Positions 27,841-37,825 of a stretch of DNA of 63,784 bases are shown piece after piece. This DNA is from Thiospirillum jenense (GTDB lineage: Bacteria > Pseudomonadota > Gammaproteobacteria > Chromatiales > Chromatiaceae), in assembly GCF_014145225.1 (NCBI RefSeq), contig NZ_JABVCQ010000019.1, forward strand, positions 1-63,784, in the 5' to 3' direction. The notes beneath the pieces were generated by a model. The model searched no databases, was not told where the DNA came from, and saw only the letters and a program-made list of their open reading frames with translations. The first letter of the stretch is position 1. Each line of letters starts with the position of its first letter. A program made the translations under genes and the position numbers.

Positions 27841-28671
27841 ATGACTTTTGATTTTCCAACCTTTCTTGTTCTCGCCACTGCAATCACCGGTATGATTTGG
27901 TTAATTGACGCAGTGATACTTGTGCCCCGTCGAAAACGGCACAATACGAATATAAAAAACGTCAATACCCCCAAGCATGAATCTATTGTCGTTGAATACG
28001 CCAGATCATTTTTTCCCGTGCTGTTGGTCGTATTGTTATTGCGGTCGTTTTTAGTGGAGCCATTTCGCATCCCGTCAGGGTCAATGATGCCGACCCTATT
28101 GGTGGGCGATTTTATTTTAGTTAATAAGTTTGCGTATGGATTGCGCTGGCCGGTATTGAATAGCAAGTTTATTGATGTTGGCGAACCACACCGTGGCGAT
28201 GTCGTGGTGTTTCGTTTTCCCCGTCAAGAATCCGTTGATTACATTAAGCGCGTGGTGGGGGTGCCGGGTGATAAAGTGGAGTATTTTAATAAAACTTTGT
28301 ATGTGAATGATTTACCAATGGTGCAAACGCCGCAAAATAATTACATCGGCACGGGCGCCGGCAGTAGTCAAACGGGAATGAAGTTGGCATTAGAAGACCT
28401 CACCGGCCGCCCGCATCAGGTGTTAATTAACCCGAATACGTTTGATTTCCCGCCGGGCTGTGATGTATTAGCACATGGCGCAATTGTGATTCCCAATGGG
28501 CAGTATTTTGTGATGGGCGACAATCGTGATAATAGTAATGACAGCCGTTGCTGGGGCTTTGTTCCCGAAGATCATTTGGTTGGCAAAGCATTTGCAATCT
28601 GGATGAATTGGGATGGCGAACGGGCGGGTTTCCCAATTGCATGGGAGCGACTTGGCAATGGTATTGAATGA
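27841..28671 (+). CDS. lepB: Signal peptidase I
   Basis: A 276-residue membrane serine protease that cuts signal peptides from exported proteins. Two N-terminal membrane segments (about 7-28 and 57-72), nucleophile Ser81 in PSGSMMPTL, general base Lys136 in YIKRVVGVPGD, and the GDNRDNSNDSR box near the C-terminus are all in place. Located between lepA and the DUF4845 gene as usual. Confidence 0.97.
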   Translation: MTFDFPTFLVLATAITGMIWLIDAVILVPRRKRHNTNIKNVNTPKHESIVVEYARSFFPVLLVVLLLRSFLVEPFRIPSGSMMPTLLVGDFILVNKFAYGLRWPVLNSKFIDVGEPHRGDVVVFRFPRQESVDYIKRVVGVPGDKVEYFNKTLYVNDLPMVQTPQNNYIGTGAGSSQTGMKLALEDLTGRPHQVLINPNTFDFPPGCDVLAHGAIVIPNGQYFVMGDNRDNSNDSRCWGFVPEDHLVGKAFAIWMNWDGERAGFPIAWERLGNGIE

Positions 28672-28713
28672 GATTTAGTTGATAAGGCATCAAATAGCGA
28701 GGAAATCATAGTA

Positions 28714-29097
28714 ATGAAAACACGTTTAACAACACAAGGTGGTTTGAGTTTTGTTGGTGTCATGATGGGCACCGCATTGGCGGCCTTTTTTGGCACCTTA
28801 TTTTTCACGATGGCGCCGTCTTATTTTACTTTTTGGCAAGTGAAATCAGCAATGGACGGGCTGCAACAAAAGCCCGAGTTATTCGATCAGGGTGCTCGCG
28901 GTATCATTAAAGCAGTGACCGATCAATTGTATATTGATGACGTGCGCTCGATAAAAGCCGAGGACTTCACTGCAACAAAGAGTGCCGATGGCGAGGGAAT
29001 TGATTTAACCATTGAGTATGAAGATCAGGTGCATATTTTCTTAAATGTTGATGCCCTCATGCACTTTAACCACACTGTGATTATTAAGAAATCGTGA
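28714..29097 (+). CDS. DUF4845 membrane protein
   Basis: A 127-residue protein starting KTRLTTQGGLSFVGVMMG, with one N-terminal membrane helix (about 12-35) and a small extracytoplasmic domain. The family is regularly found between lepB and rnc in gammaproteobacteria; its job is not known. Its stop overlaps the GTG start of rnc. Confidence 0.88.
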   Translation: MKTRLTTQGGLSFVGVMMGTALAAFFGTLFFTMAPSYFTFWQVKSAMDGLQQKPELFDQGARGIIKAVTDQLYIDDVRSIKAEDFTATKSADGEGIDLTIEYEDQVHIFLNVDALMHFNHTVIIKKS

Positions 29098-29783
29098 GTC
29101 CGTGCCTTGACCCTTTATTGCAGGATTTGATTGAGCATACCATCGAGCGGCTTGATTTATTCGAGCAGGCGCTCACGCATCGCAGTGTGGGCAGTCATAA
29201 TAATGAACGCCTCGAATTTCTCGGCGATGCGTTGCTCGGTTTTGTCATTGCCGACAAGTTGTTGCAGCAATTCCCAATGGCGAATGAAGGCGATTTAAGT
29301 CGCGCTCGGGCGGCTTTGGTTAAAGAAGAATCATTAGCCGCCCAGGCGCGGGCGCTGAACTTAGGCCATTATTTGCGTTTGGGATCAGGTGAATTGCGCA
29401 CGGGTGGCTATGCGCGTGATTCAATTCTGGCGGATGCGTTTGAAGCCTTATTAGGCGCAGTGTATTTAGATCAGGGGTTTCCGGCCGCTGAAAAGTTAAT
29501 TGCTAAATTATTCGCCGCGCCATTAGCGCAGGTGGCGACGCATTTACCCGGTAAAGACCCGAAAACGCGATTACAGGAATGGTTGCAGGCGCAACATCGT
29601 GAATTACCCGAATACGCGGTGGTGGATGTGAGCGGTAAACAACACGATCAACAATTTGCCGTGCGCTGTCGTTTATTAGATAGTGGGCAGGAAACGGTTG
29701 GATTGGGTACCAGTCGGCGGCGGGCGGAACAACAGGCGGCAACGCAAATGCTGACGGCAATGAATGGCGGGAATGAAACGTGA
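29094..29783 (+). CDS. rnc: Ribonuclease III
   Basis: A 229-residue double-strand-specific endonuclease for rRNA and mRNA processing. The signature NERLEFLGDALLG (acidic catalytic residues) and the second acidic site (ADAFEALLGA) are present, followed by a double-stranded RNA-binding domain (about 155-225). GTG start overlapping the previous stop; the end overlaps era by 4 bp. Confidence 0.97.
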   Translation: MSPCLDPLLQDLIEHTIERLDLFEQALTHRSVGSHNNERLEFLGDALLGFVIADKLLQQFPMANEGDLSRARAALVKEESLAAQARALNLGHYLRLGSGELRTGGYARDSILADAFEALLGAVYLDQGFPAAEKLIAKLFAAPLAQVATHLPGKDPKTRLQEWLQAQHRELPEYAVVDVSGKQHDQQFAVRCRLLDSGQETVGLGTSRRRAEQQAATQMLTAMNGGNET

Positions 29784-30703
29784 CCGATCAGGCAATTGAT
29801 TGCACCAATCAAGCAATGAACCGCTGCGGTTCGATTGCCATTATTGGCCGTCCAAATGTCGGTAAATCAACTTTGCTTAATCGTTTATTAGGACAGAAGT
29901 TGGCGATCACTTCTCATAAAGCGCAAACCACCCGCCATGCCATTTTAGGAATTAAAACTCGTCCCGATGGGCAATTATTATTTGTGGATACGCCTGGCAT
30001 TCATCAGCGCGGGCAAGGCGCATTGAATCGCTATTTAAATCGCGCCGCCCGCGTGGCATTAGCTGATGTGGACGTGGCATTATTCGTGGTTGAAGCCTTG
30101 CGCTTTACGGCAGAAGATATAATTGCATTCAATGCGATTACGGCGACGGCGACGCCCGCAGTGGTGGCAATTAACAAAACCGATTTAGTTGCTAATAAAA
30201 CCGCGCTCTTGCCGTATCTAGCCGAATTAGCCAAGCGGCATGAGTGGTTGGCATTATTACCGGTATCAGCGCGCTCGGGCGATCAATTAGATGCACTCGA
30301 GTTGGCGTTATTAAATGCGCTGCCGGCGGGTGAAAATCTATTCCCGGACGATCAATTAACCGACCGCTCGGAGCGGTTTTTAGCGGCAGAATTATTACGC
30401 GAGCAATTGGTACAACGCTATGGTGATGAATTGCCGTATCACACTACCGTTGGGATTGAACGGTTTGAAGATCGTGCCGGTCATTACCATATTCATGCGT
30501 TAATTTGGGTCGAGCGTGACAGTCAAAAAGCAATTATTGTTGGCCAGCGCGGGGCGGCATTAAAAGCGGCGGCGACGCAAGCGCGATTGGAAATGCAAAA
30601 GTTATTTGATTGTCCGGTGCGTTTGAATGTGTGGGTGCGCGTGAAAAAGAGTTGGAGTAGTAATGAGGCAGCATTAGCGCAATTAGGCTACAGTGCGCTG
30701 TGA
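29780..30703 (+). CDS. era: GTPase Era
   Basis: A 307-residue GTPase required for 30S assembly, binding the 3' end of 16S rRNA. P-loop GRPNVGKST, switch region, DTPG and NKTD motifs, and a C-terminal KH domain (VGQRGAALK loop) are intact. The GTG start overlaps rnc; an ATG at 29816 is an alternative that would still leave the GTPase domain whole. The recO gene often found next is not here. Confidence 0.96.
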   Translation: MTDQAIDCTNQAMNRCGSIAIIGRPNVGKSTLLNRLLGQKLAITSHKAQTTRHAILGIKTRPDGQLLFVDTPGIHQRGQGALNRYLNRAARVALADVDVALFVVEALRFTAEDIIAFNAITATATPAVVAINKTDLVANKTALLPYLAELAKRHEWLALLPVSARSGDQLDALELALLNALPAGENLFPDDQLTDRSERFLAAELLREQLVQRYGDELPYHTTVGIERFEDRAGHYHIHALIWVERDSQKAIIVGQRGAALKAAATQARLEMQKLFDCPVRLNVWVRVKKSWSSNEAALAQLGYSAL

Positions 30704-30775
30704 GTAGGTGAATTGGTCATTCACTGTGATTGATAACCAACTAAATAACCAGCAAAATAAACGACGGAGAATATT

Positions 30776-31852
30776 ATGACTCGCACCGACTGGACAGTTA
30801 AACAACCTGTATTGAAAAAAAGCGTTACGCATGTGGTCAAGTTGTATGATCCACGGCAATGGCGCGAAAAAGGTTTGTGGTGGACGTTAGGTTTATTCGC
30901 CATCACTTATGTCATTATCGTTCTGGTGCTGGGGATTATTTGGTCGCGTTCGCCCGGTCATTTTGACGTGTATGAAAATGCTTTGAACTTTGCAAATGGC
31001 GATGCTAATAAAATTGTTGTGGGCAGCGTGACGGCGGCAACAACCATTCAAATTGGTGAGACGTTGCTGCATAAGAACGGCGGCTATTTGATTAATGATA
31101 AAACGCCGCCCGGTGTTTATCTTGATAATATCCCGAATTGGGAATTTGGCGCCTTGACTGAATTGCGCGACCTGGCGTATTCATTAAGAAATGAGTTTAG
31201 CCGCGCCCAGTCTCAATCTGCGGAAGATAAGGATTTAGAGATCGCGCAGCCACAATTGAATTATAATTCTGATTCGTGGATTTTGCCGTCAACCGAATCT
31301 GAATATAACAAAGGCATTAAAGCGTTGCGGCGTTATGCCGAGCGATTGGCGGATGATCGCGCATTGGATGGGCAATTCTTTGCCCGCGCTGATAATTTGG
31401 TAATGTATTTACAAGTGGTGGAAAAGCGATTGGGCAATTTAGCGCAGCGCCTTTCCTATGCCGCCGGACAGGATCAATTAAATACCACGCTCGCCGGTGA
31501 TCCAAGTGCGCGGCAATCAACGCCAGTGCCAGCACAGGTGCATAATCAAACGCCCTGGGGTGAAATTGATGATGTGTTTTTTGAAGCACGCGGCTATACC
31601 TGGGCGTTATTGCACACGTTAGAATCAATTGAAATAGACTTTGACGCGGTGCTGAAAGATAAGAATGCAGTTGTGTCGTTGCGGCAAATTATTCGTGAAT
31701 TAAAAAATACGCAAGACTCCATTTGGAGTCCTATGATTCTGAATGGCACCGGTTTCGGTGCAATGGCGAATCATTCATTGGTGATGGCGTCGTATGTGTC
31801 GCGTGCGAATGCAGCCATTGCTGAATTGCGGGCGTTATTAAGACAAGGTTGA
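30776..31852 (+). CDS. DUF2333 family protein
   Basis: A 358-residue protein with one membrane helix near the N-terminus (about 42-62) and a large extracytoplasmic region. The text PGGYLIND-like segment (NGGYLINDKTPPGVYLDNIPNWEFG) is characteristic of the DUF2333 family found in gammaproteobacteria. Function unknown. A GGAG ribosome binding site lies 8 bp before the ATG. It stands alone between era and the Rpn gene. Confidence 0.82.
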   Translation: MTRTDWTVKQPVLKKSVTHVVKLYDPRQWREKGLWWTLGLFAITYVIIVLVLGIIWSRSPGHFDVYENALNFANGDANKIVVGSVTAATTIQIGETLLHKNGGYLINDKTPPGVYLDNIPNWEFGALTELRDLAYSLRNEFSRAQSQSAEDKDLEIAQPQLNYNSDSWILPSTESEYNKGIKALRRYAERLADDRALDGQFFARADNLVMYLQVVEKRLGNLAQRLSYAAGQDQLNTTLAGDPSARQSTPVPAQVHNQTPWGEIDDVFFEARGYTWALLHTLESIEIDFDAVLKDKNAVVSLRQIIRELKNTQDSIWSPMILNGTGFGAMANHSLVMASYVSRANAAIAELRALLRQG

Positions 31853-32029
31853 TTGCAATTATTCTGACGTGATTCGTTGATCGTTGTCACGCGCCTGCGC
31901 GGTAACGATCAACTCGTTCCAGTTAACTCATTTCGCTTTTATTGATCGGTAATGACGAACAGCACTGGCACAGTAGATTTATTGATCTGGATACTGGATT
32001 GCAACGATGTTTATTGAGGTTTGATTGCC

Positions 32030-32935
32030 ATGCGCCGTCCAATTGATCCTAAGGTAGATTGTGTATTCAAAGCGCTGTTGGGTAGTAATAATAATCGTAA
32101 CTTGCTTGTGCATTTTTTGAATGCAACGCTCGGTGAAACCTTGCGCTGTCCAATTCGTGAAGTAGAAATTCTCAATCCCTATAATGACCGTGAGCAGGCA
32201 GATAGCAAGCTCAGTATTGTTGACATTAAAGCGCAGGATGAAAATAAGCAACAGTATCAGATTGAAATTCAGTTGCTGAATCACTCTGGCTTGTCAGCTC
32301 GCATCATTTACAATTGGGGACTTTTATACACAAGACAATTAAAAGAGAGCGACCCTTATGAGCTGCTTAAACCCAGTTATTCGATTTGGTTATTAGCCGA
32401 GCCGTTATTAGATGACCAACTTGCTTACTTTGGTGATCCTGAATTTTTACATGTCTATCGCTTCCGTGATAATCAAGGTCGCTGTTTTCACAATCACGGC
32501 GGTATTTGGTTATTGGAATTGAGTAAATTTCAAGCGGCGGATGTTGAAACCGAATTGCAACGCTGGTTAAGATTTTTTCTCGAAGCGGAACGACTTGATT
32601 CATCCAATCTACCTGTCTGGATGCAAACCAATGAAATGAGGCAAGCGATGCAAACTTTAAAACTATTTTCAGATGAAGATCGTGCCTATTGGGAATATCA
32701 GGATCGCATTAGTTATTTGCGCATTCAGCGTTCGCTTGAGAATGATTTGAAGCAGGCGTTGCAGGAAAAAGAGGCTGTGTTGCAAGAAAGGGAGATTGCA
32801 ATTCAGGAGAAAGAAGCCGCAGTTCAAGAAAAAGACATTGCAATTCAGGAAAAAGACGCTGCCGTATTAGAAGCAGCGCGACTCAAAGCATTATTAGACC
32901 AATTACATCAACAAATAAAACCTTTATCTGAATAA
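32030..32935 (+). CDS. Rpn-family PD-(D/E)XK nuclease/putative transposase
   Basis: A 301-residue protein. I start at the ATG at 32030, which has GAGG about 12 bp upstream; a TTG nine bases earlier is possible. The N-terminus (RPIDPKVDCVFKALLG), SIVDIKAQDENKQQYQIEIQ (catalytic D-x-ExQ type core) and the IYNWGLLYTRQL segment are typical of the Rpn/PDDEXK_2 group, whose members promote recombination or act in phage defence. The C-terminus holds a tandem 7-residue unit close to QEKEAAV, repeated about seven times as a coiled coil. It is 45 bp before bchI, on the same strand. Confidence 0.85.
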   Translation: MRRPIDPKVDCVFKALLGSNNNRNLLVHFLNATLGETLRCPIREVEILNPYNDREQADSKLSIVDIKAQDENKQQYQIEIQLLNHSGLSARIIYNWGLLYTRQLKESDPYELLKPSYSIWLLAEPLLDDQLAYFGDPEFLHVYRFRDNQGRCFHNHGGIWLLELSKFQAADVETELQRWLRFFLEAERLDSSNLPVWMQTNEMRQAMQTLKLFSDEDRAYWEYQDRISYLRIQRSLENDLKQALQEKEAVLQEREIAIQEKEAAVQEKDIAIQEKDAAVLEAARLKALLDQLHQQIKPLSE

Positions 32936-32980
32936 CCATTCGATTTATCACCCGCCGTTTTTATTGAGGACATTTTCATC

Positions 32981-34009
32981 ATGCCGGTTGCCTTTCCTTT
33001 TTCGGCCATCGTTGCGCAAGAAGAAATGAAACTTGCGATCCTGATTGCAGCCACCGATCAAAGCATCGGCGGCGTCCTGGTCTTCGGTGATCGCGGCACC
33101 GGCAAATCCACCGCGATCCGCGCCCTCGCCGCGCTCTTGCCACCGATGCGCGTGGTTGACCAATGCGTCTATCACTGCGATCCCGACGCCCCCGACGCCG
33201 GTTTGTGCGAATCCTGCCGCACCCGCCGCGCTAAAGGTCAGCTCAAAGCGCACAAAGCCCCCGTGCCGGTGGTGGATTTGCCACTCGGCGCGACGGAAGA
33301 CCGCGTGATCGGTGCATTGGATTTGGAAAGCGCCCTGACTCGGGGTGAAAAAGCGTTTGAACCGGGACTGCTCGCCCGTGCGCATCGCGGTTTTCTCTAC
33401 ATTGACGAGGTGAATTTGCTCGAAGATCACCTCGTGGACGCACTGCTCGACGTCGCCGCCTCGGGTGAAAACGTGGTGGAACGCGAGGGCTTGAGCGTCC
33501 GCCACCCCGCCCGCTTCGTACTGGTCGGCAGTGGCAATCCCGAGGAAGGCGAATTGCGCCCGCAGTTGCTTGACCGTTTCGGGTTATCCGTCGAAGTCAC
33601 CACGCCGAAAGATTTAGCAACGCGGGTGCGCGTGGTGCGGTTGCGCGATGATTTTGACCGCGATCCTGATGAATTTATTGACAAATGGAAACGCAAAGAT
33701 GCCAAAGTCCGCACTCAACTGGTCAAGGCCAAAGAGCGCCTGCCGCAGGTTGAAGTTCCCGACGCGGCACTCGAACGGGCAGCGCAGTTGTGTTTGAAAC
33801 TCGGCACCGACGGCTTGCGCGGTGAATTGACCCTGATCCGTGCCGCCCGCGCACTGGCCGCGTTGGAAGGTGACGATCAGGTCACGGACAGTCACCTCAA
33901 GCGCGTCGCCCCGCCCGCTCTGCGCCATCGCCTGCGCCGCAACGTGTTGGATGACGCTGGTTCAACCACTCGCGTGATGCGAGCGATTGAGGAACTGTTT
34001 GGCGCATGA
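32981..34009 (+). CDS. bchI: Magnesium chelatase AAA+ subunit BchI
   Basis: A 342-residue AAA+ ATPase. Walker A GDRGTGKST at 36-44, Walker B FLYIDEVN at 138-145, and the Cys-rich insertion around residues 62-82 typical of BchI/ChlI. With BchD it forms the motor that drives BchH to insert Mg2+ into protoporphyrin IX, the first step committed to bacteriochlorophyll. It overlaps bchD by 4 bp (ATGA). The catalytic subunit bchH is not in the window. Its presence implies a phototrophic host. Confidence 0.95.
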   Translation: MPVAFPFSAIVAQEEMKLAILIAATDQSIGGVLVFGDRGTGKSTAIRALAALLPPMRVVDQCVYHCDPDAPDAGLCESCRTRRAKGQLKAHKAPVPVVDLPLGATEDRVIGALDLESALTRGEKAFEPGLLARAHRGFLYIDEVNLLEDHLVDALLDVAASGENVVEREGLSVRHPARFVLVGSGNPEEGELRPQLLDRFGLSVEVTTPKDLATRVRVVRLRDDFDRDPDEFIDKWKRKDAKVRTQLVKAKERLPQVEVPDAALERAAQLCLKLGTDGLRGELTLIRAARALAALEGDDQVTDSHLKRVAPPALRHRLRRNVLDDAGSTTRVMRAIEELFGA

Positions 34010-35847
34010 CCACTCCCGCCGTCACCGCAGCACCAGTCACGCCGCCCGCCGCCGCGCCAGCAGTGCGCTACTCCCCCTGGGATGACGCCTGCCTCGCCGC
34101 CGCATTACTCGCGGTTGATCCCGCCGGTACCGCCGGCGTCGTGGTCAAAGCCTTCCCCGGCCCCGTGCGCGACCTGTGGCTCGATCTGATCCGTGAATTA
34201 TTACCACCAGATGCCCCGTTCCGCCGCATTCCGTTACACATCGCCGACGGCCGCCTGCTCGGTGGACTAGATTTGGCCGCCACGTTACGCAGCGGCCGCC
34301 CCGTCGCCGAGCGCGGTTTATTAGTGGAAGCGGACGGTGGCGTGTTGCTACTGGCGATGGCCGAGCGCGTCGCCCGTAACACCGCCGCGCATCTGAGCGT
34401 GACGCTTGACGCCGGCGAGGTCTATTTGGAACGCGACGGCTTGACCGCCCGCACCCCAACCCGCTTTGGCTTAATTGCGCTGGACGAGAGCGCCAATGAT
34501 GATGAGCGCCTGCCGCACACGCTGGTTGACCGCTTGGCGATGCTGATTGATTTAAGCGACATCGGCTGGCGCGATGCGGTGCCGAGTGATTACAGCGCCG
34601 AGCAAATTCTCAGCGCCCGCGAGCGGTTGCCGCGTGTCACCGCTGACGACGAAGTGATTCAAGCGCTGTGCGGCACGGCACTGGTGCTGGGCGTAGATTC
34701 GCTGCGCTCGTCACTCGCCGCGTTCGCCGTCGCCCGAGCGGCCGCGGCACTGGCGGGACGTGAACAGGTCAGTACCGAGGATGTCACGGCGGCGGCGCGG
34801 TTGGTGCTGGCGCCGCGAGCGACGCGGCTGCCAATGGTTGAACCGCCGCCAGATCAGGATGTCCCGGAGCAACCGCCACCGCCCGAGCAAAATGATGAGA
34901 ATGATGAGCAAAATCAAGCTGATACGCCCGATCAGCAGTTGGATAAACCGCTGGAGGATCAGGTACTCGAAGCCGCGCAAGCCGCGATTCCGCCGCATTT
35001 GTTAGCCGAGTTGCAGGTCGGGGCATTGCGCGGGCGGTCGCGGACGCACGGCAAATCTGGTGCGCAGCAGCAGGGATCACTGCGCGGGCGGCCGGCGGGA
35101 ACTCGTGCCGGTGATCCGGGCGCTGGGGTGCGGTTGAACGTGATTGACACGCTGCGGGCGGCGGCACCGTGGCAAAAAATTCGCCGCGCTGAACGTGAGG
35201 CGATGCAGGCGGCCGCGGGTGGCAGTGCGCACAAACCGCCGCGAGTCGAGGTGCGCCATGATGATTTTCGCATCACCCGTTACAAGCAACGCTCTGAAAC
35301 GACAACGATTTTTGTCGTGGACGCCTCCGGCTCCGCCGCGCTGCACCGATTAGCCGAAGCCAAAGGCGCGGTGGAATTGCTGCTGGCCGACTGCTACGTC
35401 CGCCGTGACCGCGTCGCCATGATCGCCTTTCGCGGCGCTGGCGCAGAATTGCTGTTACCGCCGACGCGCTCGCTGGTCAGAGCTAAACGCAGCCTCGCCG
35501 GACTGCCCGGCGGCGGTGGCACACCACTCGCGGCCGCGCTCGATGCCACCTTTGAATTAGCCGACAACATCAAACGGCGCGGCGGGACGCCGGTCGTGAT
35601 TTTGTTGACCGACGGCCGCGCTAATGTCGCCCGCGACGGCACCGGCGGCCGCGCCCAAGCCAGTGAAGATGCACTCGGCGCCGCTCGCGTATTGCGCAGC
35701 GCCCAATTGACCACGTTAATTATTGACGTGTCACCGCGCCCGCGTCCCGAAGCGGAGCAATTGGCCAAAGAAATGAATGCGCTGTATTTGCCATTACCGC
35801 ACGCCGATGCGCAAGTATTATCGCACGCAGTCAAGGCGGCATTATAA
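34006..35847 (+). CDS. bchD: Magnesium chelatase subunit BchD
   Basis: A 613-residue subunit. The N-terminal AAA+-like domain (about 20-280) lacks a proper Walker A, as is usual for BchD. A Pro- and acid-rich linker (about 284-325) follows, then a C-terminal von Willebrand A domain (about 430-610) with MIDAS residues D439, S441, S443 in VVDASGSA. BchD forms a hexameric ring scaffold with BchI and bridges it to BchH. It is followed after 37 bp by bchO. Confidence 0.95.
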   Translation: MTTPAVTAAPVTPPAAAPAVRYSPWDDACLAAALLAVDPAGTAGVVVKAFPGPVRDLWLDLIRELLPPDAPFRRIPLHIADGRLLGGLDLAATLRSGRPVAERGLLVEADGGVLLLAMAERVARNTAAHLSVTLDAGEVYLERDGLTARTPTRFGLIALDESANDDERLPHTLVDRLAMLIDLSDIGWRDAVPSDYSAEQILSARERLPRVTADDEVIQALCGTALVLGVDSLRSSLAAFAVARAAAALAGREQVSTEDVTAAARLVLAPRATRLPMVEPPPDQDVPEQPPPPEQNDENDEQNQADTPDQQLDKPLEDQVLEAAQAAIPPHLLAELQVGALRGRSRTHGKSGAQQQGSLRGRPAGTRAGDPGAGVRLNVIDTLRAAAPWQKIRRAEREAMQAAAGGSAHKPPRVEVRHDDFRITRYKQRSETTTIFVVDASGSAALHRLAEAKGAVELLLADCYVRRDRVAMIAFRGAGAELLLPPTRSLVRAKRSLAGLPGGGGTPLAAALDATFELADNIKRRGGTPVVILLTDGRANVARDGTGGRAQASEDALGAARVLRSAQLTTLIIDVSPRPRPEAEQLAKEMNALYLPLPHADAQVLSHAVKAAL

Positions 35848-35884
35848 TTAAACACATTGGCAATTAAACACGGAAATAACGGCA

Positions 35885-36778
35885 ATGAGTTTATTACAGC
35901 GCGTTTTGAATGCACGGCCGGATTGGGAATTGACCCGTGCGAATTGGCCGAATACCGACCATAGCCGATTTATTAACGCGGGTGAATTGCGCTGGCATGT
36001 GCAAATTGCTGGGCAAGGTGAGACCTTATTATTATTGCACGGCACCGCGGCCTCAACCCATTCATTCGCTGATCTATTGCCGTTATTAGCCCAGCGTTAC
36101 ACCGTCATTGCTCCCGATCTACCCGGCCACGGATTCACCTCCGCCCCCGCCGCCGCGCAATTATCATTAACTGGCATGGCCGCGGCCATTGGTGAATTAT
36201 TAACCGCCTTACAATTACCCGCACCGCGCATCGTGGTCGGTCATTCGGCCGGCGCCGCCATTCTCGCCCAATGCTGTTTTAATGGCGCAATTGCCTCCGA
36301 AGTATTAATCAGCCTCAGCGGTGCGCTATTACCGTTGCGCGGAATGCCCGGTAAATTCTTTTCACCACTCGCCCGCTTCATGGCGCGCAACGCATTCATT
36401 CCGCACATTGTCAGCTATGATGCCCGCCGCCGGGGTGCTATTGAACGGTTAATAGACAGCACCGGTTCCCAATTAACTGCCGACGGCATCGCCCGTTATC
36501 GGTTATTAGTTCAAACCCCCGGCCACGTCGCCGCCGCATTAAATATGATGGCCAATTGGGATTTGCACAGCTTACAAGCGCAATTACCGCACCTGCCCTG
36601 CCGATTATTACTGGTCGCGGCCACGAATGATAAAACCATTCCACCGAGTGAAGCGGAGCGGGTGCAGCGTTTATTACCGCAGGCTGAATTAATCACATTA
36701 AATGGGTTGGGTCATCTTGCCCATGAAGAAGACGCCGAGCGCGTGGCAGCGGTTATTAACCACGCCGCGCAGCGTTAA
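35885..36778 (+). CDS. bchO: BchO-type alpha/beta hydrolase
   Basis: A 297-residue alpha/beta-fold protein. The oxyanion-hole LLLHGTAAS (about 49-57), nucleophile Ser121 in GHSAG, the acid in AATNDKTIP and His in GLGHLAHEE form a full triad. BchO proteins are found next to bchI-bchD in purple bacteria and are linked genetically to the magnesium-chelatase step, but no reaction has been proven. The family match rests on both sequence and the bchI-bchD-bchO order. Confidence 0.88.
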   Translation: MSLLQRVLNARPDWELTRANWPNTDHSRFINAGELRWHVQIAGQGETLLLLHGTAASTHSFADLLPLLAQRYTVIAPDLPGHGFTSAPAAAQLSLTGMAAAIGELLTALQLPAPRIVVGHSAGAAILAQCCFNGAIASEVLISLSGALLPLRGMPGKFFSPLARFMARNAFIPHIVSYDARRRGAIERLIDSTGSQLTADGIARYRLLVQTPGHVAAALNMMANWDLHSLQAQLPHLPCRLLLVAATNDKTIPPSEAERVQRLLPQAELITLNGLGHLAHEEDAERVAAVINHAAQR

Positions 36779-36811
36779 TTACAATTCACTTGATTAGGAA
36801 TGAAACCAGCG

Positions 36812-37825
36812 ATGCCGCACTACGATGTTTATGCGTTAGGCAATGCGTTAGTTGATTTGGAATACCAGATCACGGACGCCGATCTGCACCATCTTGGTAT
36901 TGACAAGGGCGTGATGACATTAGTTGATGAAGATCATCAATTGCGCATTATGAAATACCTTGCCGATCATCCCCATCATCGCGGCTCTGGTGGGTCAGCG
37001 GCGAATACGGTAATTGCAATCAGTCAATGCGGCGGGCGCGGGTTTTATGCCTGCAAAGTGGCGAATGATGATCTCGGCCATTTTTATTTGCATGACTTGA
37101 ATGAAAATGGCATTGCAACGCTCGGCAATCAATACCTTGAACACGGCGACACCGGCCGCTGCGTGGTATTAGTCACACCCGACGGCGACCGCACCATGTG
37201 TACTTATTTGGGCATTAGCGGCAATTTATCCGTGCATGAATTAGACACCAATGCCCTTCGCGCCGCTCGCTATTTCTATACGGAAGGCTATTTGGTGACA
37301 TCGGATACCGCCCGCGTGGCGGCAATTGAAGCGCGGCAATTTGCCGAACAAGCTGGAATTAAAACGGCGCTATCTTTATCCGATCCCAATATGGTGAAGT
37401 ATTTCAAACCCGGGTTGCAGGCAATGATTGGGCGGCAAGTGGATTTAATATTTGCCAATGAAGCCGAAGCAAAAGGCATGGCGGATACGGATGATTTAAT
37501 AGAAGCAATTGCCGCCTTGAAACAATTAGCGCGTGAATTTGTCATCACACGCGGGGCGCACGGGGCATTGATTTTTGATGGTCAAGCGTTAATTGAAATT
37601 GACGCCATACCAGTCAAAGCAATTGATACGGTTGGGGCGGGTGACATGTTTGCCGGCGCATTTCTTTATGGCTTGACGCATGGTTGGAATCATCACCGCG
37701 CCGGGCAATTAGCGGCGGCGGCGGCGGCGCAAGTGGTCACACGTTTTGGCCCCCGTCTTAGTGCGGAAACCATGCGCACGGTATTACAACAGGTGAATAA
37801 TACCGTCACTGTTCAATTCAATTAA
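36812..37825 (+). CDS. PfkB-family sugar/nucleoside kinase (adenosine kinase-like)
   Basis: A 337-residue ribokinase-family enzyme. I choose the ATG at 36812 because an AGGAA sequence lies about 11 bp before it; an upstream in-frame ATG at 36800 has no such site. The N-terminal motif GNALVDLEYQ, the GGSAANTV substrate-binding segment and the C-terminal GAGDMFAGAF with catalytic Asp278 mark the PfkB group, closest in pattern to bacterial adenosine kinases. It is tail to tail with nuoN, overlapping by 4 bp, and may be co-transcribed with bchO. Confidence 0.87.
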   Translation: MPHYDVYALGNALVDLEYQITDADLHHLGIDKGVMTLVDEDHQLRIMKYLADHPHHRGSGGSAANTVIAISQCGGRGFYACKVANDDLGHFYLHDLNENGIATLGNQYLEHGDTGRCVVLVTPDGDRTMCTYLGISGNLSVHELDTNALRAARYFYTEGYLVTSDTARVAAIEARQFAEQAGIKTALSLSDPNMVKYFKPGLQAMIGRQVDLIFANEAEAKGMADTDDLIEAIAALKQLAREFVITRGAHGALIFDGQALIEIDAIPVKAIDTVGAGDMFAGAFLYGLTHGWNHHRAGQLAAAAAAQVVTRFGPRLSAETMRTVLQQVNNTVTVQFN

